Assembly (NCBI RefSeq): GCF_009177095.1
Contig: NZ_AP021861.1
Coordinates: 4,198,501-4,262,500 of the forward strand
From: Lacipirellula parvula
Lineage (GTDB): Bacteria; Planctomycetota; Planctomycetia; Pirellulales; Lacipirellulaceae
DNA length: 64,000 nt
Direction of reading: 5' to 3'
The notes under the pieces are model-generated. The model did not search any database and was not told the DNA's origin. It worked only from the letters and a program-made list of their open reading frames with translations. Both the position numbers and the translations under genes were made by a program. Below are positions 8,591 to 18,435 of the stretch, piece after piece. Each line of letters starts with the position of its first letter. Position 1 is the first letter of the stretch.

Positions 8591-11464
8591 ATGAGGGCTA
8601 TTGGATTGGTCGAGCGACTCCGACGCGGAGGATTGCTGTCTCTCTCCTTACTGGCTGTCGCGGTTGCAGGAGCAATCGCCGGTCCTTCCGCGCAGGCCGC
8701 TGAATCTGCGCCGGCTCGTCCATCGAAGTTCAAAGACTTCGCCGAGGTGACGAAGGACGCCAAGAAGATCGAAGGCTTGTTCGATCTCTACCAAGATGAA
8801 GAACACCTCTACGGGGTAATCAAGGGGGGCGACTTCAATCAGCCGTTCTTGGCCCCGATGTCGATCGCCCGCGGCGCCGCGTCGGCGGGCACCGCGCTCA
8901 ACTTCGGCGAGCAGTGGGTCGTCTCATTCAAGCGCGTCGGCGATCGCGTTCAGCTGATTCGCAAGAACCTGCGCTACGAAGCTCCCAAGGGAACGCCGCT
9001 CGAAAAGGCCGTCCAGCAGAACTACACCGACTCGGTGTTGATGGCTCTGCCGATCGTCAGCGACAACGCCCCCGGCGGCGGCGTGCTGATCGACTTCGGC
9101 GACATCTTCCTCACCAACTTCGCCAACCTGCCGGTCGGCGGGCTCGATCGGAGCCGTTCGAGCTGGCACAAGGTGAAGGGTTACCCGAACAACGTTGAAT
9201 TGCAGGTAATGGTGACCTTCGCCGGCAGCGGCATGGGCCGCTCGTCGATGGCCGGCGATTCGGGAACGATCGATCCGCGCGGCGTGACGATGGTGCTGCA
9301 CTACAGCCTCGTGAAGATGCCCGACGGCGGGTACCGCCCGCGCTTCGCCGACCAACGCGTCGGCCACTTCCTGAGCGCGACCAAGGACTTTGGTTCGGAA
9401 GATCCTGACACGCAGTTCGTGCGGCGGATTAACCGTTGGCGCCTGGAGAAGGCGAACCCCGAGGCCGAGCTCTCGGCCCCGAAGAAGCAAATCGTCTGGT
9501 GGGTTGAAGACACCGTTCCGCACGAGTATCGGCCCTTCGTCGAAGAGGGCATCCTGGAGTGGAACAAGGCATTCGAGAAGGTTGGCTTCCGCAACGCCCT
9601 GAGCGTCCGCTGGCAAAACGACCGCGACGAGTTTGATCCGGAAGACGTGAACTACTGCACGTTCCGCTGGATCACGACGCCGATGACGTTTGCAATGTCG
9701 AACCTCCGCTCGAATCCAATCACTGGCGAAATGATCGACGGCGACGTCATCTTCGACGCCAGCTGGATTCGGTTCTGGAAGCAAAATCACGCTTACCTGG
9801 TCGGGAGCCGCGGTTCGGATGGCGGCGACGACAAGGACGACGACGCGATTGTCGCGGTTGGCGAAATCGTGAGCCCGATCATGGCGGCTCGCTACGGCTA
9901 CGGCCTGCCGGCTTCGCAACAGCGGATGTTGCATGCCCATGGCCCGAACCACAGCCACGGCGGTAAGAAGTCGATGGAAGTGGTGCCGGAATCGTTCAGC
10001 TCGTTCCAAGCCGCGCTCAACGAGCAAGCAGCGGCGAATGGCGGCTGTGCGGCGTGCCAGTACTCGAACTCGATGCAGGATCAGTTCCGCATGGCGGCGA
10101 TCGCCCTTGCCGGACGCGCCAGCAACAAAGACGGCAAGGTGCCGGATGAGCTGATTGGCCAAGTGATCAAGTCGATTGTCATGCACGAAGTCGGCCACTC
10201 GCTCGGCCTGCGGCACAACTTCCGCGCTAGTGCGATGCTCGACCTTGACGAAGTTCACGACACGGCGATCACCCACGAGAAGGGTCTCGTCGGCAGCGTG
10301 ATGGATTACACGCCAGTGAACATCGCCCTCGAAGGGCAGAAGCAAGGCGATTACGCGACGACGACGCTCGGCCCATACGATTACTGGGCCATCGAGTACG
10401 CCTACAAGCAATTCTCGGGAAGTGAGAAGGACGAGTTGAAGAAGGTCGCAGCGCGGTCGCCGGAAACGGGACTCGAGTATGCAACCGACGAAGACCTCTA
10501 CATGTCGAACGATCCGCGGGTCAATGTTTATGACCTCGGTTCCGACACGTTGGAATACGCCAAGCAGCGGATTCAGCTTTCGAACGAAGTCCTCAAGGAG
10601 ATGGAAAAGAATCTCGTGAAGGACGGCGATTCGTGGGCGCGGCTGCGGCCGGCGTTCCTCACGGTGCTCAATCAGTACGGCGACGCCGCGTTCCTGGCGA
10701 CGCAGTACATCGGCGGTCGCGAGATTTCGCGCGACGCCCGCGGCGGCGAGAATGCCCACGACCCGATCACTCCGGTGAGCGGCAAGAAGCAACGCGACGC
10801 CCTGAAGTTCATCGCGAAGAACATTCTGATCGATGAGCCGATCCCGATGCGGCCCGAGCTGCTCCGTCGCGTGACGACCGAGCATTGGTATCACTGGGGC
10901 GCCGACATGGAAATGTACGCCGGCAAGGTTGGCATCCCGTACTACGCTCAGGTCGAAGCGATCCAAAACATTCCGCTGTCGGAAATGTTCGGCTCGTCGG
11001 CTCGGCTCGAACTGATCGAAAGCAACGAAGCGATGGTCGACCCCGACCAGAAGCCGTTGCAAACGGCCGAGGTCTTCCGGACCTTCACCGATGCGATCTG
11101 GTCGGATCTGAAGAAGATCGAAGAGCCTGAAGAGGGCGAAGACGCGGTCGAGGTGAAGCTGTCGAAGGTTCGCCGCAACTTGCAACGTCGCCACCTGCAG
11201 TACCTGGTCGACATCACGCTCGGCCCGAAGGGGTACGGCGGGATGCCGCTCGCGTACGCGATGTTCATGGGCGGCGGCGACCAGTTCCCGGCCGAGTCCC
11301 GCAGTCTGGCCCGGCAGCACCTGAAAGAGATTCACCGCGTCGTGGGCGACACGCTCAAGAACGACGAAGTGAAGCTCGATGAACTCTCGCGGGCCCATCT
11401 AGAGGAGATCAACGATCAACTGCAGAAGGTGCTCGACGCGAAGTTCGAAGCGGGCGGCGTGTAA
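8591..11464 (+). CDS. Large secreted zinc metalloprotease (DUF5117/DUF4953-like)
   Basis: The 957-residue product begins with a signal peptide ending around SAQAAE (about residues 1-37). The zinc site HEVGHSLGLRHNF lies near residue 533 and fits the extended HEXXHXXGXXH motif of metzincins. A Met-turn-like SVMDYTPVNIA follows about 35 residues later, and the flanking blocks (e.g. VEDTVPHEYRPFVEEGILEWN) match large bacterial zinc-dependent proteases of the DUF5117/DUF4953 type. It should act outside the cytoplasm on proteins of unknown identity. A Cys pair (GGCAACQ) precedes the active site. An intrinsic terminator follows. The protease assignment is firm; substrate unknown. Confidence 0.9.
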   Translation: MRAIGLVERLRRGGLLSLSLLAVAVAGAIAGPSAQAAESAPARPSKFKDFAEVTKDAKKIEGLFDLYQDEEHLYGVIKGGDFNQPFLAPMSIARGAASAGTALNFGEQWVVSFKRVGDRVQLIRKNLRYEAPKGTPLEKAVQQNYTDSVLMALPIVSDNAPGGGVLIDFGDIFLTNFANLPVGGLDRSRSSWHKVKGYPNNVELQVMVTFAGSGMGRSSMAGDSGTIDPRGVTMVLHYSLVKMPDGGYRPRFADQRVGHFLSATKDFGSEDPDTQFVRRINRWRLEKANPEAELSAPKKQIVWWVEDTVPHEYRPFVEEGILEWNKAFEKVGFRNALSVRWQNDRDEFDPEDVNYCTFRWITTPMTFAMSNLRSNPITGEMIDGDVIFDASWIRFWKQNHAYLVGSRGSDGGDDKDDDAIVAVGEIVSPIMAARYGYGLPASQQRMLHAHGPNHSHGGKKSMEVVPESFSSFQAALNEQAAANGGCAACQYSNSMQDQFRMAAIALAGRASNKDGKVPDELIGQVIKSIVMHEVGHSLGLRHNFRASAMLDLDEVHDTAITHEKGLVGSVMDYTPVNIALEGQKQGDYATTTLGPYDYWAIEYAYKQFSGSEKDELKKVAARSPETGLEYATDEDLYMSNDPRVNVYDLGSDTLEYAKQRIQLSNEVLKEMEKNLVKDGDSWARLRPAFLTVLNQYGDAAFLATQYIGGREISRDARGGENAHDPITPVSGKKQRDALKFIAKNILIDEPIPMRPELLRRVTTEHWYHWGADMEMYAGKVGIPYYAQVEAIQNIPLSEMFGSSARLELIESNEAMVDPDQKPLQTAEVFRTFTDAIWSDLKKIEEPEEGEDAVEVKLSKVRRNLQRRHLQYLVDITLGPKGYGGMPLAYAMFMGGGDQFPAESRSLARQHLKEIHRVVGDTLKNDEVKLDELSRAHLEEINDQLQKVLDAKFEAGGV

Positions 11465-11496
11465 AGCGCGCTGCACGTCATCGCTAAGTAACGCGA

Positions 11497-11537
11497 AACG
11501 CCGGCAGTCGTCACGAGACGATTGCCGGCGTTTTTTG
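11497..11537 (+). terminator. Intrinsic terminator after the metalloprotease gene
   Basis: A stem AACGCCGGCA.TCGT pairs with ACGA.TGCCGGCGTT around CACG and is followed by six Ts. It starts 33 bp past the stop codon. Confidence 0.92.
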
Positions 11538-11577
11538 TTTTGCAATGAGCTCTCGCGAACGCATGCTGAACACATTC

Positions 11578-11663
11578 TAGCCCTGGGCTTCGCCCGGGGG
11601 TCGCACCACAACGGGCATTCTCAATCGGAACAGAAAACTACCCCCGGGCGGAGCCCGGGGCTA
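11578..11663. repeat. 86-87 bp palindromic element, copy 2
   Basis: The left arm at 11578-11600 (TAGCCCTGGGCTT..) is a slightly degenerate complement of the right arm at 11641-11663, which is identical to the right arms of the other two copies. Copies 1 and 2 are both preceded by CATTC. Confidence 0.85.
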
Positions 11664-11700
11664 GGGATTCGTCGGTCGCGAATTCTCGCGCCCGATCTGA

Positions 11701-12885
11701 TCAGGCAGCGTTGATCGCGCCCGCAATGCGAACCGGGCTGACTGCCTCCCGGCGTCGCGGCTGCGTGGCGGCGACGATCGCATTGGCAAAGTCTTGCGCC
11801 GGACTTAGGCTGTGGCGCTTCCGCACCGCCTTCGCGGCGTTCGCGCCGATTTCTTGCCATTCGTGGCGACGTTGCCACGCACGTTCCAGGGCATCGTCGA
11901 CGAGTTCGACGGTCGCTGCGGCGGCGATGAAGCCGCTATGGTTGTCGTCGATCAGTTCGGCCGCACGACCGACGTTGGTAACGATTGGCATTCGGCCGCA
12001 CATCATCGCTTCGATCATCGCGAGCGGGTTGCCCTCGTAGCGTGATGGAAGAATGAGGCCGTGGTTGCGGGCCCAAACGGTTTCGATGTTATCGACGAAG
12101 CCGCCGAGCTTCACGGTCTTCTGCAGATCGTAGAGCTTCACGAGCGACTTGAATTGCTTCAGGCTGCCGCCGTCGCTGCCGTGGAGCGTCAGTTCCAGCG
12201 GACGTTGACGCCACTTCGATTGCCGCATCACCTGCAGCAGGACGTCTTGCGCCTTCGATTGGAAGTGGACGCGGGCGACGCACGCCAGCTTCCAGGGGTT
12301 CGTCGCCACGGGCCAGGCGGGCGCGGCGTCGACGCACACGTTGAATGGGTTATCGACGATCTCGGCGTCGGAAAGATCAACGCCCAGGTTCGCTTCGAGA
12401 ATGTCGCGGTTTTGCGCGGAGACGAAATAGCAGCGGGTCGCGTTGGCGTAAGCAGTCCGTTGCGATTCGGCGTTCCACGGATCGGTCCACTGGTAGGGGC
12501 TCGCCGCTTGGACCAGGATACCGTAGGGAATGCCCGCTTCTTTACAGGCGTGGGCGACTTGCAGATCGTCCATGTGGTACGAGACGGAGATCAGCACGAA
12601 GTCGGGCTGAGCCGCGCGGAACCACTTCAGCAAGTTGTAATTCGGCGACCGCATCTTCCGGAGCAGCTTCCGAATCCGCCCGCCAAAAAACGGACCGCGA
12701 CGGGGAGTGACTTCAGCGCCCATATCGAGCAGCGGCCGCAGTTGCTGCGGCACGTAGCGACGCTGCCGGAACTGGAGACAGGCCTGGTGTCCATCGCGCA
12801 GCAGCGCCTCGGCGGCGGCGCTCCAAAGTTCTTCGCTGCCGCCCCACGACATACCTTGTAGGGTGGAATAGAAAGCGATACGCAT
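11701..12885 (-). CDS. GT-B glycosyltransferase (GT4-like)
   Basis: The 394-residue product starts with the GT4-like N-terminal fold (MRIAFYSTLQGMSWGGSEELWS). It has the C-terminal donor-binding domain with VARVHFQSKAQDVLLQVMR and the segment LPSRYEGNPLAMIEAMMCGRMPIVT, whose E..P..EAM pattern binds the nucleotide sugar. This is the layout of retaining GT4 enzymes that build surface polysaccharides. The start at 12885 is preferred over an upstream reading at 12972 because the family begins with this beta-strand. It heads the glycan locus and is followed on the same strand by a methyltransferase. Donor and acceptor are unknown. Confidence 0.88.
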   Translation of the reverse strand: MRIAFYSTLQGMSWGGSEELWSAAAEALLRDGHQACLQFRQRRYVPQQLRPLLDMGAEVTPRRGPFFGGRIRKLLRKMRSPNYNLLKWFRAAQPDFVLISVSYHMDDLQVAHACKEAGIPYGILVQAASPYQWTDPWNAESQRTAYANATRCYFVSAQNRDILEANLGVDLSDAEIVDNPFNVCVDAAPAWPVATNPWKLACVARVHFQSKAQDVLLQVMRQSKWRQRPLELTLHGSDGGSLKQFKSLVKLYDLQKTVKLGGFVDNIETVWARNHGLILPSRYEGNPLAMIEAMMCGRMPIVTNVGRAAELIDDNHSGFIAAAATVELVDDALERAWQRRHEWQEIGANAAKAVRKRHSLSPAQDFANAIVAATQPRRREAVSPVRIAGAINAA

Positions 12886-12980
12886 GCGATAGATTCCTGA
12901 AGTCTGTCTTCCTGATTTCTTCAGACGATGCCGATGGGAGGCGCGCCAACGAGGCGATCCGCCTTCATCCATCTCTCATT

Positions 12981-13883
12981 TCACCCCGCAGCCGCCAAAC
13001 GCATTTTCGTCCGCTTGCGAAGCACGACGACCGTTTGGAAACCATGGTGGGCGCCGGGCGCGATTTCGACGATGTCGAACCATTTGCCCCAGCAGCGGCG
13101 AATGTAGTCGGTGTGAGCGAACACGTTGCAGTTGTGTTCGATCGAGTCTTCGTTGTAGGTAAACACCATCCGCTCGGCGGGCATCGGCTTGCCGCGTTCC
13201 CAAGCCGAGGCGAAGCTGGGGCAGTTGGCAAGCGTGCGGCGGACGCCGGTGTGCTCGTCGAGGACGCCCCAGGTGTGTTCGGAATGAATCGTCAGGAAGG
13301 CGTAGCCGCCTTCATCGAGGACGCGGTGGATTTCCGCGAGCCAGCCCGTTTCGTAGCTGTCGATGTGGGTGAACACCGACATGCCGACGCACAGCGTCAT
13401 GCTGTTGTCGGCGACTGGGCAATATGGGTAGGGGCTAACCTTCACCGCCCGCACCGACGGCCCGAAGTGCTGGTCGACCCAAGCGACGTGATTGACGTTC
13501 AGTTCGGCGATCGTGACGCTAGCAGCGCGATCGGCCAAGATGACGTGACGCGCAAAGCGACCGCTGGCGCCGCCGAAATCCAGGACGCGGCTCAGCGCGC
13601 TGTCCGGGATCATTTGGCGGATGACCTGCATGTCCTCGTAGCCCGAGAGCCAGTACGAGAGGTGGCGATCGTCGAAGTAGCCTTCGCGATCGTCGGTTGC
13701 GGGAATCGGCACCTCGTCGCGCATCATCGCGTCGCGCACGGCAGGGTTCTTCAGCAGCGGCGAGAAGTGCTTCTCCACGGCGTTGACTTGCGCAGCGTTG
13801 TGGAGCAGGTCGCGCGGGAGGCCGACCGGGTCGAGATGTTGTCGGCGAGTTTCGAACCAGCTGGGCGAGTGGGCGCCTGCCAT
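12981..13883 (-). CDS. Class I SAM-dependent methyltransferase
   Basis: This 300-residue protein contains the SAM-binding glycine motif VLDFGGASGRFARHV near residue 120, with the acidic strand end TIAELNVNHVAW and the motif-IV-like MTLCVGMSVFTHID after it. An N-terminal helical part of about 110 residues precedes the fold. I take the ATG at 13883 (MAGAHSPSW); starts at 13934 or 14000 would add a hydrophobic stretch not expected in this family. It lies 96 bp upstream of the glycosyltransferase on the same strand, so the two may be co-transcribed for sugar methylation. Confidence 0.82.
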   Translation of the reverse strand: MAGAHSPSWFETRRQHLDPVGLPRDLLHNAAQVNAVEKHFSPLLKNPAVRDAMMRDEVPIPATDDREGYFDDRHLSYWLSGYEDMQVIRQMIPDSALSRVLDFGGASGRFARHVILADRAASVTIAELNVNHVAWVDQHFGPSVRAVKVSPYPYCPVADNSMTLCVGMSVFTHIDSYETGWLAEIHRVLDEGGYAFLTIHSEHTWGVLDEHTGVRRTLANCPSFASAWERGKPMPAERMVFTYNEDSIEHNCNVFAHTDYIRRCWGKWFDIVEIAPGAHHGFQTVVVLRKRTKMRLAAAG

Positions 13884-14126
13884 AGGTGTTCCGTCAGTTG
13901 AAGCAGGAGGTGGGCACAGGTGCTTGGCGAGCATGCCCAAATAGATTGCCTGGAGGGCAGGGGGGAATATGCCGAAAAGTAGTCGGATAGACAAGATCAT
14001 TGGCTCGAAAACGACGAGCTAGCGTGTAAAAAACTGATCCGTATTGCTCGTCGAAAACATCTCCGTTACGTTACTCGCCGCATTCGGCCTTTAGCGTTTT
14101 CTCCTTAGCAGCCAGCAACTTACGCC

Positions 14127-15278
14127 ATGTCGCGCCGCACGCCGCACTTCGCCGAGCCGCTTCACGTCGGGCGCCCGAACATCGGCGACCGCGAGCGACT
14201 ACTAGAGCGATTTATCGACTTATTGGACCGTCGTTGGCTGACCAACGACGGACCCTATTTGCAAGAGTTCGAACAGCGGCTTGCCGAGTATCTAGGAGTG
14301 CGTCATTGCGTCGCCGTGTGCAATGCAACGATCGGCCTGGAACTGGCGATCCGGGCGCTCGATATGACGGGCGAAGTGATCGTCCCCTCATTCACCTTTC
14401 CGGCGACGGCCCATGCGCTGGCTTGGCTCGGAGTGACGCCGGTGTTCGCCGACGTCGATCCGACGACCCACACGCTCGATCCGGCCGCAGTGGAACGGCT
14501 GGTGACGCCGCGGACGACCGGTATCCTCGGAGTTCATGTTTGGGGTCGGTCTTGCGACATCGCGGGACTCGACGACGTCGCCGAGCGGCACGGATTGAAG
14601 GTGCTGTACGACGCGGCTCACGCCCTCGGCTGCACGCAGCGTGGGCAGATGCTGGGCAACTTCGGCGACGCCGAGGTGTTCAGCTTCCATGCAACGAAGT
14701 TCGTCAACGCCGCCGAAGGGGGCGCCATCACGACCAACGACGATGAGCTAGCCGCACGGTTGCGGCGGATGCGGGCGTTCGGCCTCGAACGGGGCGAAGT
14801 ATGCGACGTCGGCACCAACGCGAAGATGAACGAACTCTCGGCGGCGATGGGGCTGACCTCGCTGGAGAGCGTCAACGACTTCATCGCCCGCAATCGGACC
14901 AATCTCGCCGCCTACGAGCGGGCGCTGGCGGGCATCCCGGGCGTCAAACTGCTGTCGCCGCCGCCGTTTGAACAGAGCAACTGTCAGTACGTCGTCGTCG
15001 AGGTCGAAGCCCGCGACGCCGGGCAGACCCGCGATCAGTTGGTCGCGAAGCTGCACGAAGAGAACGTGCTCGCCAAGAAGTACTTTTCACCGGGCTGCCA
15101 TCGGATGGAACCATACCGCGCGGCGCACGAAGCAACGGGGAGGCGCCTCCCGCATACTGATCGGCTGTGCGATCGCTTGCTTCAACTGCCGACTGGCACG
15201 GCGGTGGACGAGTCAATGATCGCGAGCATCGGCACGATACTCGGCAACCTGGCGATTGGACGGCGGAGGGCGGCGTGA
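14127..15278 (+). CDS. DegT/DnrJ/EryC1/StrS-family sugar aminotransferase
   Basis: This 383-residue PLP enzyme transfers an amino group to a nucleotide-linked keto sugar. The cofactor lysine lies in VFSFHATKFVNAAEGGAI, with the family motifs VPSFTFPATAHALAWLGVTPVFADVD and DAAHALGC before it. Members next to RfbA/RfbB typically make dTDP-3-amino or dTDP-4-amino 6-deoxyhexoses. Its stop codon overlaps the GTG start of the next glycosyltransferase gene (GTGA), so the genes are translationally coupled. The regiochemistry of amination cannot be read from the sequence. Confidence 0.93.
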   Translation: MSRRTPHFAEPLHVGRPNIGDRERLLERFIDLLDRRWLTNDGPYLQEFEQRLAEYLGVRHCVAVCNATIGLELAIRALDMTGEVIVPSFTFPATAHALAWLGVTPVFADVDPTTHTLDPAAVERLVTPRTTGILGVHVWGRSCDIAGLDDVAERHGLKVLYDAAHALGCTQRGQMLGNFGDAEVFSFHATKFVNAAEGGAITTNDDELAARLRRMRAFGLERGEVCDVGTNAKMNELSAAMGLTSLESVNDFIARNRTNLAAYERALAGIPGVKLLSPPPFEQSNCQYVVVEVEARDAGQTRDQLVAKLHEENVLAKKYFSPGCHRMEPYRAAHEATGRRLPHTDRLCDRLLQLPTGTAVDESMIASIGTILGNLAIGRRRAA

Positions 15279-16309
15279 GCGAGCAAGCAGGCGGAGAAAT
15301 CAAAGTCAGCGTGTGCATGGTGACGTACAACCATGAACGCTACATCGCGCAAGCGATCGAGAGCGCGCTGGCTCAGCGGGTCGACTTTCCGCTGGAGATC
15401 GTCATTGGCGAAGATTGCTCGACCGACCGCACCCGCGAGATCGTCCGCGATTTCGCCCGCCGTTATCCGGAGACCATCCGCCCGCGGTTGCCATCCAAGA
15501 ACCAAGGGGGCTCGCCGAATTTCGTCAACACGTTCGCTGAATGCCGCGGTAAGTACGTCGTGATCCTGGAGGGTGACGATTACTTTCTCAACCCGAACAA
15601 GTTGCAGATTCAGGCCGATAAGCTCGACGAGCGGCCCGACTGGGCGATCCACTTCCATCCCGTGAAGTGCATCTATTCGGACGGAATCACCGGCGCCGAC
15701 GTGTGGCCCGACAACTTCGATCGCGAAGAAGCAACGATCCACGATCTGCTGGAGGATAACTTTATCCCGACCAGCGGCTGCATGTTCCGGAACCGCCTGT
15801 TCGATCGGCTGCCGGACTGGTTCACGCAGACCAATCTCGGCGACTGGCCGCTGAACATCCTAAACGCCGCCCACGGCAACATCGGGTTCACGAAGGAGCC
15901 GATGTCGGCCTACCGCAAGCATGCCGGCGGACTGTGGACCGGGATGGACCGAGGGCGGCAGCTGATGCTGACGTTCCGGATGTTCTCGATGATCGACCAC
16001 CACTTCGGCGGCAAGTACCGCGATGAAATCTACAAACATCGCTATAATACGCTCCACTGGCTGATGCACGAGGTCGACCAGGCGCGCGTCGTTAATCAGT
16101 ACGTCGAGGGCCTGGAGAGTGAAAACCGTCAGCTGACCGAGCTGAATGAACGCTACGAAGCGATGGTCGACATGACCTCGTATCGCGTCGTGCGGGAGAT
16201 CATGCGGCCCTGGAAGCAGTTCCGCAGCCGGCTCGACAAGTTCCTGGGCCGCGAAGTTCCGGAAGAAGCGCCCCAGGATTTAGCGACGCGGCTGAAGCGG
16301 GCCGCCTAA
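15275..16309 (+). CDS. Family 2 glycosyltransferase
   Basis: The 344-residue product has a GT-A fold: VSVCMVTYNHERYIAQAIESAL at the N-terminus (nucleotide binding), VIGEDCSTDRTREIV, and the metal-binding ILEGDDYF. A C-terminal helical part with a short coiled-coil-like region (EGLESENRQLTELNERYE) follows. The GTG at 15275 is chosen because it overlaps the previous stop as GTGA and leaves the family start intact; upstream in-frame codons read into the aminotransferase. It probably adds a sugar to a lipid-linked or protein-linked glycan. Confidence 0.88.
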   Translation: MSEQAGGEIKVSVCMVTYNHERYIAQAIESALAQRVDFPLEIVIGEDCSTDRTREIVRDFARRYPETIRPRLPSKNQGGSPNFVNTFAECRGKYVVILEGDDYFLNPNKLQIQADKLDERPDWAIHFHPVKCIYSDGITGADVWPDNFDREEATIHDLLEDNFIPTSGCMFRNRLFDRLPDWFTQTNLGDWPLNILNAAHGNIGFTKEPMSAYRKHAGGLWTGMDRGRQLMLTFRMFSMIDHHFGGKYRDEIYKHRYNTLHWLMHEVDQARVVNQYVEGLESENRQLTELNERYEAMVDMTSYRVVREIMRPWKQFRSRLDKFLGREVPEEAPQDLATRLKRAA

Positions 16310-16342
16310 ACTTCGATTGGCAGGCCCCGACGGCTGGAGTGC

Positions 16343-17416
16343 ATGACTCGAACCTACCTCATCACCGGCGGCGCCGGCTTCATCGGCAGTTGCCTGGTTC
16401 GACAGATCATCGCCGAGGAACCGGCGACGCGCGTTGTCACGCTCGACAAGTTGACGTATGCGGGGAATCTCGATTCGCTGCAGCCGGTCATCGACGAGCC
16501 GCGGCATCGCTTCGTACAGGGCGATATCGCCGACGAAGCGCTCGTCGCCGAGTTGCTGAAGACCGAGCAGCCGACCGCGGTGATTCACCTCGCGGCTGAG
16601 TCGCACGTCGACCGCTCAATCGACGGCCCGGCGGCCTTCGTGCAGACGAACGTCGTGGGGACGTTTACGCTGCTGCACGCGGCGCGCGACTACTGGCGAG
16701 CGATCCCCAGCGAACGGCAACAAGCGTTTCGCTTTCTGCATGTGTCGACGGACGAAGTCTTCGGCTCGCTCGGCGACGACGGGGCCTTCGTCGAGACGAC
16801 CCCCTACTCGCCGCGGTCGCCTTACTCGGCGTCCAAGGCGGCGTCCGATCATCTCGCGCGGGCCTATCACCACACCTACGGCCTGCCGACGCTGGTGACG
16901 AACTGCTCGAACAACTACGGGCCCTACCAGTTTCCCGAGAAGCTGATCCCGCTGATGATCCTCAACGCGCTCGAGGGGAAGCCGCTGCCGGTGTACGGCG
17001 ACGGGCTGAACGTGCGTGACTGGCTGTATGTGGACGACCACTGCCGGGCGTTGCGAGCCGCGGCAGAGCGCGGCGTGCCGGGCGAGACCTACAACATCGG
17101 CGGCAACAGCGAACGGGCCAACCTCGACGTCGTGCGTCTAATCTGCCGGCTGATCGATCACTTGCGGCCCGATTTGCCCCATTTTCCATGCGACTCCTTG
17201 GTCAATTTCGTCAAGGACCGCCCGGGCCACGATCGCCGCTACGCGATCGACGCCACGAAGATTCGTCGGGAGTTGGGCTGGGAACCGCAGCGGACGTTTG
17301 AGGAAGGCCTCGCAACGACGGTCGCTTGGTACCTTGAAAACGGCGAGTGGGTCGGCCGAATCTCGAGCGGAGACTATCAGCGCGAGCGGCTGGGGCTGGC
17401 GGGCGAATCGCGGTAG
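16343..17416 (+). CDS. rfbB: dTDP-glucose 4,6-dehydratase RfbB
   Basis: RfbB makes dTDP-4-keto-6-deoxyglucose from dTDP-glucose. The 357-residue extended SDR shows the NAD site TGGAGFIGS near residue 8, [13 protein letters not shown], the STDEVFG segment that carries the catalytic Thr-Asp-Glu, the catalytic YSASKA, and [15 protein letters not shown]. All are hallmarks of RfbB. It is followed after about 100 bp by the thymidylyltransferase gene. rfbC and rfbD are not next to it, so the keto sugar is likely diverted to the aminotransferase rather than to rhamnose. Confidence 0.96.
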   Translation: MTRTYLITGGAGFIGSCLVRQIIAEEPATRVVTLDKLTYAGNLDSLQPVIDEPRHRFVQGDIADEALVAELLKTEQPTAVIHLAAESHVDRSIDGPAAFVQTNVVGTFTLLHAARDYWRAIPSERQQAFRFLHVSTDEVFGSLGDDGAFVETTPYSPRSPYSASKAASDHLARAYHHTYGLPTLVTNCSNNYGPYQFPEKLIPLMILNALEGKPLPVYGDGLNVRDWLYVDDHCRALRAAAERGVPGETYNIGGNSERANLDVVRLICRLIDHLRPDLPHFPCDSLVNFVKDRPGHDRRYAIDATKIRRELGWEPQRTFEEGLATTVAWYLENGEWVGRISSGDYQRERLGLAGESR

Positions 17417-17514
17417 ACTGTGGGCGCTCCGGACCGCGTGGCGGTCCGGCTAAGGGCGAATGATCGCGCCGCACTGTTGAATATTTCGCCGCCTCGAAAA
17501 ATCGATCCGCCGCC

Positions 17515-18435
17515 ATGTCGCACGCCACGTATTTCAAGAAGGGAATCATCCTCGCCGGCGGGGCGGGGACGCGGCTCTATCCGCTCACGCGGGCGGCGAG
17601 CAAGCAGTTGCTGCCGGTTTACGACAAGCCGATGGTTTACTACCCGCTGTCGGTACTGATGCTCGCGGGCATCCGCGAGGTGCTGCTCATCTCGACGCCC
17701 GAGGACATCGGCGGCTTCCAACGGTTGCTCGGCGACGGCCGCGAGATCGGCCTCTCGATTCAATACGCCGTCCAGCCGCGCCCTGAAGGTTTGGCTCAGG
17801 CGTTCATCATCGGCCGCGAGTTCGTCGGCAACGACCACTGCGCGCTCGTGCTGGGCGACAACCTCTTCTACGGTCAAAGCTTCCACGCGATGCTGATGGA
17901 CGCCGCGGGGCGCAAGGAGGGAGCGACGATCTTCGGCTACCCGGTGAAAGATCCGCAGCGCTACGGCGTCGTGGAGTTCGACGGCGACGGCCGGGTTTTG
18001 TCGCTCGAAGAAAAGCCAACGGCGCCAAAGTCGAACTACGCCGTCCCGGGGCTCTACTTTTACGACAACACGGTCGTCGACATTGCGGCGAACCTCAAAC
18101 CCTCGCCGCGCGGCGAACTCGAAATCACCGACGTGAACCGCGTCTATCTGGAGCGCGGGGCCCTGCGGGTCGAACGGTTCAGCCGCGGCTTCGCGTGGCT
18201 CGACACTGGTTCGCACGAGACGCTGCTGCAAGCGGCCCAGTATGTGCAAACAATCGAAGCCCGCCAGGGCCTGAAGATCGCGTGCATCGAAGAGATCGCG
18301 TTCCGCAAAGGGTTCATCGACGCGCAGCAGCTTGAACGGCTCGGCAGCGCGATCAACAACGACTACGGCCGCTACTTGCTCGATGTGCTCAAGGAGCCGC
18401 TGAACCCGGATCACATCGTCGGCGGTTCGGCATGA
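17515..18435 (+). CDS. rfbA: Glucose-1-phosphate thymidylyltransferase RfbA
   Basis: RfbA forms dTDP-glucose from dTTP and glucose-1-phosphate. The 306-residue product has the nucleotidyltransferase signature [17 protein letters not shown] followed by [18 protein letters not shown], the [11 protein letters not shown] metal site, and [16 protein letters not shown]. Its length and C-terminus match RfbA/RmlA rather than UDP-glucose enzymes. Its stop overlaps the next start (ATGA), so the acyltransferase-like gene is coupled. The order rfbB-rfbA is inverted relative to the reaction order, which is common. Confidence 0.97.
   Translation: MSHATYFKKGIILAGGAGTRLYPLTRAASKQLLPVYDKPMVYYPLSVLMLAGIREVLLISTPEDIGGFQRLLGDGREIGLSIQYAVQPRPEGLAQAFIIGREFVGNDHCALVLGDNLFYGQSFHAMLMDAAGRKEGATIFGYPVKDPQRYGVVEFDGDGRVLSLEEKPTAPKSNYAVPGLYFYDNTVVDIAANLKPSPRGELEITDVNRVYLERGALRVERFSRGFAWLDTGSHETLLQAAQYVQTIEARQGLKIACIEEIAFRKGFIDAQQLERLGSAINNDYGRYLLDVLKEPLNPDHIVGGSA

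Noticed and set aside
8924..11398. An 824-codon open frame on the minus strand
   Set aside because: It lies entirely antisense to the metalloprotease gene, whose motifs and signal peptide are clear. GC-rich DNA commonly leaves such antisense frames open.
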